NCBI GenBank assembly: GCA_027924585.1
Contig: BSBM01000372.1
Span: 12,079,501 to 12,143,500 of the forward strand
Direction: 5' to 3'
Origin: Larix kaempferi
Taxonomy: Eukaryota > Streptophyta > Pinopsida > Pinales > Pinaceae
DNA length: 64,000 nucleotides
The notes under the pieces are model-generated. The model was not told the origin of the DNA and searched no databases. It saw only the letters and a list, made by a program, of their open reading frames with translations. This document shows positions 57,189-64,000 of the stretch, one piece after another (positions within the stretch are counted from its first letter, which is position 1; the number at the start of each line of letters is the position of its first letter). A program made the position numbers and the translations under genes.

Positions 57189-59969
57189 TAAGAATTGTTC
57201 CGTGATGTTGATTAAGTAGAGTTTTATGCAGCTGACACCCAATATAGACATCGGTGATTAAAATGAGTGTCTCCTTTGTGACATTTTACTCTTATTTTTA
57301 TCTACTCCAAAGTTGTTGACTTTGGAGTATATTGATTTTTGTTTGTTTGCTAGAAATATGTCTTATAGAATCTCTTTGCCTATGCTGCTGCACTATGGCC
57401 GGTATGTCTATGCTATCAAAGTCATCCAGAGCTTGCACCCGGTCTCATCCGCACCGACTCAAGCGTTTTTGAAGCTGGTTCTATGCATTAATACAAGCCA
57501 CATAACCTTGTTGTTTGCCTCTAGACCGCACTTCCAAAGTAAACACAGAAAAAATTATCCATGTTACATGGTTATTATCTAAATACATGGTTAGATCACA
57601 CCTAAGCTAGCTATCCAGCAATCGCTCTTGTAAGGCAATTACAGGTTTCCCTTGAACTGTCACATTTAATACAGTAGCCGTGGTCTCACAGCATGCATTT
57701 GCAATAGCTATTACCAATAGAATGGCCTCTGTTAGCCTTAGGGCCCATAATTAGTAAATAGTTGACACTAGTCTATCTTTGAAACGATACTTTAGTTCCT
57801 CATTGAAAACATTTTTATCTAAAAAATTGAGGAAGATAATTAAAAGTAAATATGCAAGGACAGGATCTATGATTGTGAATATTTATTATTTTTCAAGGTA
57901 TTCAAATTTATTGCTTTTTTGGAATTTTAAAATTTCTAACTATTTTCTATTTGAAATATTTTTACATTATCTGTACCTGAACTCACATATTTCTCCTCTT
58001 CTTCCTTATTTTGCGAAGCATAATCTTATTCCATGCATTTAGAGAATTATAGTGCATCGTTCTTTGTATTTTCCTACTTATTGATTCTATAGGAGTTGGA
58101 AGCTTTAAGACTATGTCACCACAGGGCATCAAGATATTTGATCCTGGATAATATTTTAGCGGTCCATAAGATGACATTTCATGGGTATTAAAGCCTTGCA
58201 ATTTTTTATTCCATCTTTGAAATTTGAATGGATTCAAATATATATAGTGCGAGAAAAAAAAAATTTGTTACAAAACTATTATATATTGAAAGAATAATTG
58301 CACCAGAAAATTGAGATCTGATTTTTTATTGCAATATTTGGTTCTTTTATTAATATACTTTATGCATATCTGAAATGAGTTTACATATTAATTCCTGTTT
58401 CCTCTTCTTTTGAAAATAGCTGTACACTAAGAAGGATGCTAGATACTTTGTGCCGTTTTTGAGTTTATGTCACCGCAATTTATTGTTTGGGTCCATTAAA
58501 AAAGCGGCTAATAATGCTTGAAAGCGCTGATAGACTTGCAACCACTAATAGCTACTCCTGGTTTATGTTATACTATTTTTGATTCTTGCATTCTGGTTAA
58601 AGTTTTTAATAATTTAAAAATCAAGTTAGAGAAAGATAAGGACTGAATCAAAGGTTTCATGTATTTGTATAAGGCATAAAAATAATGTCATCTATTAACT
58701 GGTATGTAGAAACTGAATCAGAAAATATGAAATGGCAAATTGAAATTTGATTTTATGTCATATTACTCACATCAGATCTTTTGCTAATAGCACTTATATT
58801 GATTGGTTGATAAATATCTTAGTGGATTAAATATTACTGTCTTATTGCTGACACTTCACCAAGGTTATTTATTGTGAATATTGGATTAATATTTTTGGTG
58901 TGTTTATTTGCCACAACACATTTGCATTCTGTGCAAGATGCAAACTTTGTCATTTATCTGTCCTCATTATGATTCACAAATAGCTTGGTTTGGTTATCTT
59001 CTGCTGTTGCGTTAAATGCCTTTTATGATGGCATTTATTTCAGAGGTATGATAGTTTTACTTATAACAACTGCAAATTGTTGGACATAAGTTGGTATGAG
59101 CACACAGACTGCCGTATGTAAATATTGAATCATGGATTAAATCAAATTGCATGGATAGCATACCAGTGAATAATGATCAGAACTGAAAACCGTCACAAAA
59201 TTAAGAAATCTATATTATCTAAACCCTTTAACAATCTGATCTGTTCAATGCTAGTTTGACTAGTGGAACTTTATTTGAAATGGTAAATTTATAGTCAGAT
59301 TCTGTATGATAGCATAACATATCTGGTTTGAGAGACCAGTAATGCATTTATTTTGAAAGAAATAGTGTGAATTAGATTGAAGGTGCTTTCAAGTACAGCT
59401 TTCAGTGATGATGCTTATGTATCTGATCCAGCAGATGTTGTGACTATATTTTGTCTTTTGGTTTATCTTGTTTAGAGTACTTGCTATTGCCTTATCTGAT
59501 GTATTGTACTGAGAACATTACCTCAACTTGTGGGCAATGAGATAGACTGATATGTAAAAGCATTTTGGCTTGTTGAGTTATAGTTTTGGATGAAAAAATC
59601 CACATGGACGCAATATGAAAGCAAAATGGCCAGGGCTTTGACTGCTTCTCATCTGCTTTTGCCATTAGATTTACCTGTAGTGTCTATTATCTTTTAAAAT
59701 GTATACCCACTGATCCAATGCCAGTTAGTCGCTGAGTTAATACGTAAACCACAGACTCAATCATAAATTTTGAGGATAATCATGTAGGAAAAATATAAAG
59801 CATATATTGGTTAATAAAATATTGAAAATGTGGAAATTCAAAATTATCCATGATATGAAAAATACAAAAATGAATGCCCAGTCTCAACTTTTGCTATTCA
59901 TGAAACAGGCGAAAACAAATGAACAAAACAATATAAAATACAAAGTATTGCATGAGCAATTTCAGGTGG
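57189..59969. other. Long non-coding AT-rich stretch
   Basis: I see no coding similarity, RNA gene or transposon end on either strand. A GC-richer patch at 57370-57480 and another at 57640-57740 stand out from the AT background but encode nothing recognisable. Confidence 0.45.
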
Positions 59970-60220
59970 GTAATTAGGAAAAATACACTTTTTCTGGACC
60001 CAAATCATTGCTTGTTTCATGAACTTTAAGCTTGTGCTAGTGACAGAAACTACTAGATTGATTGTTAAAAATGTAACCTTAAACTGAAATGTGAAGTGAA
60101 TTAGGAAAAATACATTTTTTGTGAACCAAAATTATTTGTTTGTTACATGAAGTCTAAACTTGTGCTGCTGACAGAAACAATTAGGTTGCCTGTTAAAATT
60201 GTAACCTTAAACTGAAATGC
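59970..60220. repeat. Tandem duplication of ~120 bp
   Basis: Both copies (about 59976-60095 and 60096-60220) contain AATTAGGAAAAATACA, CTTGTGCT..TGACAGAAAC and TGTAACCTTAAACTGAAATG. Differences are spread along the unit, so the duplication is old. Confidence 0.8.
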
Positions 60221-61694
60221 AATGTGAAAAAAAGATGTGGCAGCAGCTGTCCCAGGTTACAATTAAATGTTATTCACTAGTCAAAATATTTATATGGTAT
60301 TCGATGCATCAACATTCATAAGTAAGTATATGACACTCTTTTTGGTGGATACATACATATGGCATGATATTACCCCAGTTTTATTTATTCACTTGATAAT
60401 ATGAATTAGGACTGTTTCAGAGTTGGTTTGGTGGTGCACAAGGATACCTATGGGGATGTCACTTCTGAAAACAGGGGGTGTCTAGTCCAAGGTGGATGGG
60501 GAACACCCCAGAACCTAATTTTACATTTGAATTACCCTACCACCCTGACACCAAATTTTTTTATGTTACCAAGTTTTGTAATGTTTTGGTTATATTCATT
60601 CCTCGTAATTTGTCGCCGGGGTTTGGTCCTCCGCGTGTCCCGGTCCGTCCTGGCCATTCTGTGCATGAGTCTGTATGCTATAATCTCGAATTAATGGGGC
60701 ATTGGCGGTTTGTCCTTTGATATGATGTTTGCATTTACGTTGCTAGCAAGATTTATGCTTTTGGATATAACTGCATTCATTATGCTCTGCATTCAGGTTT
60801 TGACACAGGTCTTGTCAAAAGCTTTGGTCTTATGGATGTTTTGTTCAGACAACAAGGTGAGTATTTTTAATAGTATCACACATAGTAACTTTTTCTTGGT
60901 TTTTTCTAAAATATTTATTGGATTTTTTTAATAGTATCACACATAGTGGATGGATCATCTCCACACCCAACACCCAAGGTGTAGAATGCACCTTGTTGAT
61001 ATTGTTGATTTCATTTCAAAAAATTTGGTGGTATAATTGTGAGTGCATTCGTCAACACCCAAGCTGTAGAATACACCTTGTTTTTATCTATAAATTTTTA
61101 TATAGTAACAATTTTATTTATTAAACTCATTTTAATAAAAAAATATTTATCTTGAATGTAATTGGTTCAGAATGATGACGAAGAGGTGGCGGCAATATGT
61201 CGTAAGCGGTTGTTAATGTATTTTGCAGAGTTTCGGGCGCTCCAACAATAACTATATTCCTTGTTCATCGGGCTTTTCGAGGTGGCTCAGTACACTATAC
61301 TCAACAATGATAATCTAATTAATTTATGGTTCACATGTTGATTTTGCAAATTTCAAAAAAATCTAATTTGCAATAGCGCAGGACATTGCCACCTCATGGC
61401 TCTTGTTTTATTTTTGGGACAACTTTGTACGATGATACAACTTTTTAATTAAATGACTCTACGTGCGATAAAGTGATGACAATTGTATGATACAAGTTAG
61501 TGATTGTACAGTACAAATTGGCGGTTGTATTGTATAAGTGCAGCTGCACAACACAAATTGGCGGTTGTAGCGTATGGAATATCAAAAGGGTATAGAGTAG
61601 GTTCAATTATATGATGGAGGACGATGATGCATGTAGTGTATGGCACAGTATGTACATAGTTGTCCCCTCAATTGTACGGACTATACAGATCTCT
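60221..61694. other. Non-coding with short repeats
   Basis: A GC-richer patch at 60440-60710 has open frames in two phases but no recognisable protein. A repeat CAACACCCAAG(G/C)TGTAGAAT.CACCTTG occurs at 60963-60998 and 61052-61083. The motif ACAAATTGGCGGTTGTA occurs at 61514-61530 and 61554-61570. Nothing else can be assigned. Confidence 0.4.
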
Positions 61695-62389
61695 TGTAAT
61701 GAATGATGATTTGAATGTTCTTGTGACAATATACCTTTATAGACATTGACTAGCCATGAGAGTGTTTCCTTTTACTCTTCATTAAATATTAATCTTATTT
61801 ATTAATTATTAATTACTTCTATTATTTATTTTTATATATTATTATGTTTGTAATATTTGCATTAGTAATGTTTTGTAAATATGCTTTATATTTATCCGTG
61901 TTTAATAGGATATACACCAACAATCCTTTTTTGAAGCAATATGTAAATGCAGCCAAAACTCATCATGGCACAAATTTAAATGGTTGGACTTTCAGCTTGT
62001 ATTTTACATAAAGAGACATTGATTTTTGTATTAACTCACTGACTGGTTCAACTACATCTCTTTTTCAATACAAATATATACTCATCCTTGTTACAAAAAT
62101 AATATATGATAATAAATATTGAAAAATAAATAAATAAAAAATAGTTTCATATGGTGTTTTGTCTATCCTCTCCTATTAAAAATAAGATTCTTATTTTTAA
62201 TATAATTTTTAGCATGATTCCTTGTTCCATCAATTAATAATTTTCTTTATTTAATAAAGAGGACACTTTTACATTAAATAACTATCCACTACTATCTAAT
62301 GGGCTTTTATTCAAGGAAGATGGTTGCTTGCATTAAGTGACTATCTCCTAGGTAGCCTACAGTAGGGAGGTTAGGGTAGGACCCTAACA
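61695..62389 (-). repeat. 3' LTR of a decayed gypsy element
   Basis: On the minus strand the LTR starts TGTTAGGGTCCTACCC at 62389, directly after a polypurine run of TTTTTT then ten G (plus strand 62390-62405). It ends near TCATTCATTACA at about 61695. Its 3' portion matches 32944-33090. No clear target duplication is seen at the left side. Confidence 0.6.
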
Positions 62390-64000
62390 CCCCCCCCCAA
62401 AAAATAACAACATTGTCTTGAAGGATAAAGGTGAGGGAATTGTTATAAAATCTTTGTTGATTCCCATTCGACATCTTCTGGTTACATATATTTCCATTAG
62501 ATTAGTACTTGCCTGATTATAAGTCGATGCTATTGATGATCTTTGGTATCCAAAGCTACTTTTGACTAAAGCCAAATGGATCCTTATTCATCAAGTTTTG
62601 ATAATTTGGTTTGCACCTTGCAATTTGATCCCACTACCTTGAAATAAGGCACATCAAAGACTAGATGAATCTTTGAGTGGGTTGGAAGATCGAGCTTGTA
62701 GGCCAGTTATCCAATTCATTGGATGATATTTTATAGGGTCCATAGAACTTTGATGCTAGTTTCTAGTAGATTTTATATTTAAGTGATGTTTGTTTATAAG
62801 GTTGAAGGAAAAAAAACACCTAATCCCATTTTTCAAAAGAATGCTCAAAGCGATGTTGGTCAACTTGTTGTTTCACTCTATTTTGATCCATAACCAAATT
62901 GTCCTTAAATGTGTGGAGAATGGATTCTCAGGTGTGAAATGTGTTGTCCATAGCATTAACCTCAGAGGTTCCTAATAAATAGGAAGTCATTAACAAGGGT
63001 ATATGTCCATATACAACTTCATATGGTGTCATTTTGGAAGCCTCGTGCTAAGTGGTATTATGCCATCATTCTACAAAGCGAATCCAGTTTTCCCACTAGT
63101 GTAGCTTTTCAAAAGAGAAGCATTGCAAATAAGTTTCTAATCACTTGTTGACCACTTTTGTTTGACCATATGTTTGGGGTGAAATGCAATTCTTAGGTTC
63201 ATATGGGTACCCGGAAGTTTAAAAAACTCCTACCAAAATTTTATAGTGAATGCAGGGTCCCAATCTAAGATAATGCATGGGCATGCCATGTAACTTAAAA
63301 ATCTAATCCATAAAAACTTGGGAAACTATGGGGATGTAAATAGGTTTGATAAGGCACAAAAATGATCATAGTATGAAAGATGATCGACTACCACCATGAT
63401 GATTGAGTTTTTACTAACTCTTGGAAGTCCCATTATAAAATCCATAGAGATGATAGCCCATATATGTATTGGGGTCGGTAGTGGTTGCAGTGCCCATCTT
63501 CACCATACCAACCATGTTTATTTGGAAAGTTTCATAGGTCGCCATAAATTATGTATGTTTTTTTTCATGCCTTCCCAAAAGAACACACACTTATCTCTTC
63601 ATAGGTTTTATGAAAACTAGAGTGACCCATAGGTGATGATCCCAACTCCTCTAAGACCCTTTGTTTCAAGGCATAATTCTTTATGAAAAGAAATGCCCTC
63701 TTTATACCTGAATGTATCTTGGTTCCATGTATACCATTTTTGAAGGTTTAGATCTTCCTAGAGCCTTTGGATGAGTTGAACTATAGTGTCATTTTCCATC
63801 CAATCTTGATGGGCTTAATTGAGCCAACCTATGATAGGTAAGGATAAGGAAAACGAGGACCCATCCTCCTTAAACTACCTAAATAAGGAATCAACCACCA
63901 TGTTTTCTTTACCATTCTTATATATAATCTCATAATCATACCTTGACATCTTAGTGACCCACGTATGTTTCTCTATCGATGACAACCTTTATTCTAGGAA
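62384..64000 (-). pseudogene. Gypsy integrase end, running off the window
   Basis: Minus-strand pieces, in several frames, read IHIWAIISMDFIMGLPRV then IIMVVVDHLSYYDHFCAL near 63350-63480 (integrase core with its first catalytic Asp). Nearer the LTR they read FYGPYKI, LPTHSKIHLVFDVPYFK (chromovirus-like C-terminal region) and RRCRMGINKDFITIPSPL ahead of the polypurine tract. Stops and shifts are frequent, so this element is old. The rest of pol lies beyond position 64000. Confidence 0.75.

Noticed and set aside
60428-60931. Overlapping plus-strand frames that might be exons of a host gene
   Set aside because: Two phases are open at once in a GC-richer patch, no motif or plausible splice structure supports either, and proline/arginine-rich translation is expected by chance.

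Overview
The window is nuclear DNA of a land plant. It carries a decayed Rubisco activase gene with spliceosomal introns and a chloroplast-type N-terminus, PPR and TIR-NBS-LRR fragments, and many plant transposon families. The AT-rich, heavily nested and mutated transposon landscape, and a TIR-NBS fragment that reads to me like gymnosperm examples, point to a large-genome seed plant, most likely a gymnosperm. That assignment is inference, not proof. I see no gene that is certainly an intact host gene.

Layout. 0-1.4 kb: minus-strand N-terminal remnant of a canonical Helitron helicase protein. 2.2 kb: a SINE. 2.9-9.4 kb: a run of broken gene pieces (PPR, Rubisco activase with seven recognisable exons, HAD-type pyrimidine nucleotidase, a coiled-coil piece) that keep introns. 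9.4-12.8 kb: AT-rich non-coding DNA with local repeats. 12.8-32.6 kb: a three-level nest. A LINE is split by a Ty1/copia element (13102-31307, 5-bp duplication CCTAA), which is split by a Ty3/gypsy element (13262-26097, 5-bp duplication GAATG). The gypsy element has its two long LTRs in inverted, not direct, orientation. 32.9-34.0 kb: gypsy tail remnants. 34.1-44.1 kb: a locally amplified mosaic repeat of unknown class, interrupted by a hAT-like non-autonomous element. 45.6-56.8 kb: a large Helentron (Helitron2-type) element, the most interesting object here. 57-61.7 kb: non-coding AT-rich sequence. 61.7-64.0 kb: the LTR and integrase end of another decayed gypsy element on the minus strand, running off the window.

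The Helentron encodes one long protein with two OTU-like cysteine protease domains in tandem, a Helitron zinc-finger/N-terminal region, an HUH replication initiator, a PIF1-family helicase and a C-terminal apurinic-type endonuclease. Only one stop codon and one frameshift interrupt it. Directly downstream on the same strand is a multi-exon replication protein A-like gene (OB-fold plus zinc ribbon). Its third intron holds an antisense TIR-NBS-LRR fragment, which looks like a captured host gene piece. Together these would be rolling-circle transposition enzymes (nick, unwind, bind single strands) plus a possible polyprotein or deubiquitinating protease.
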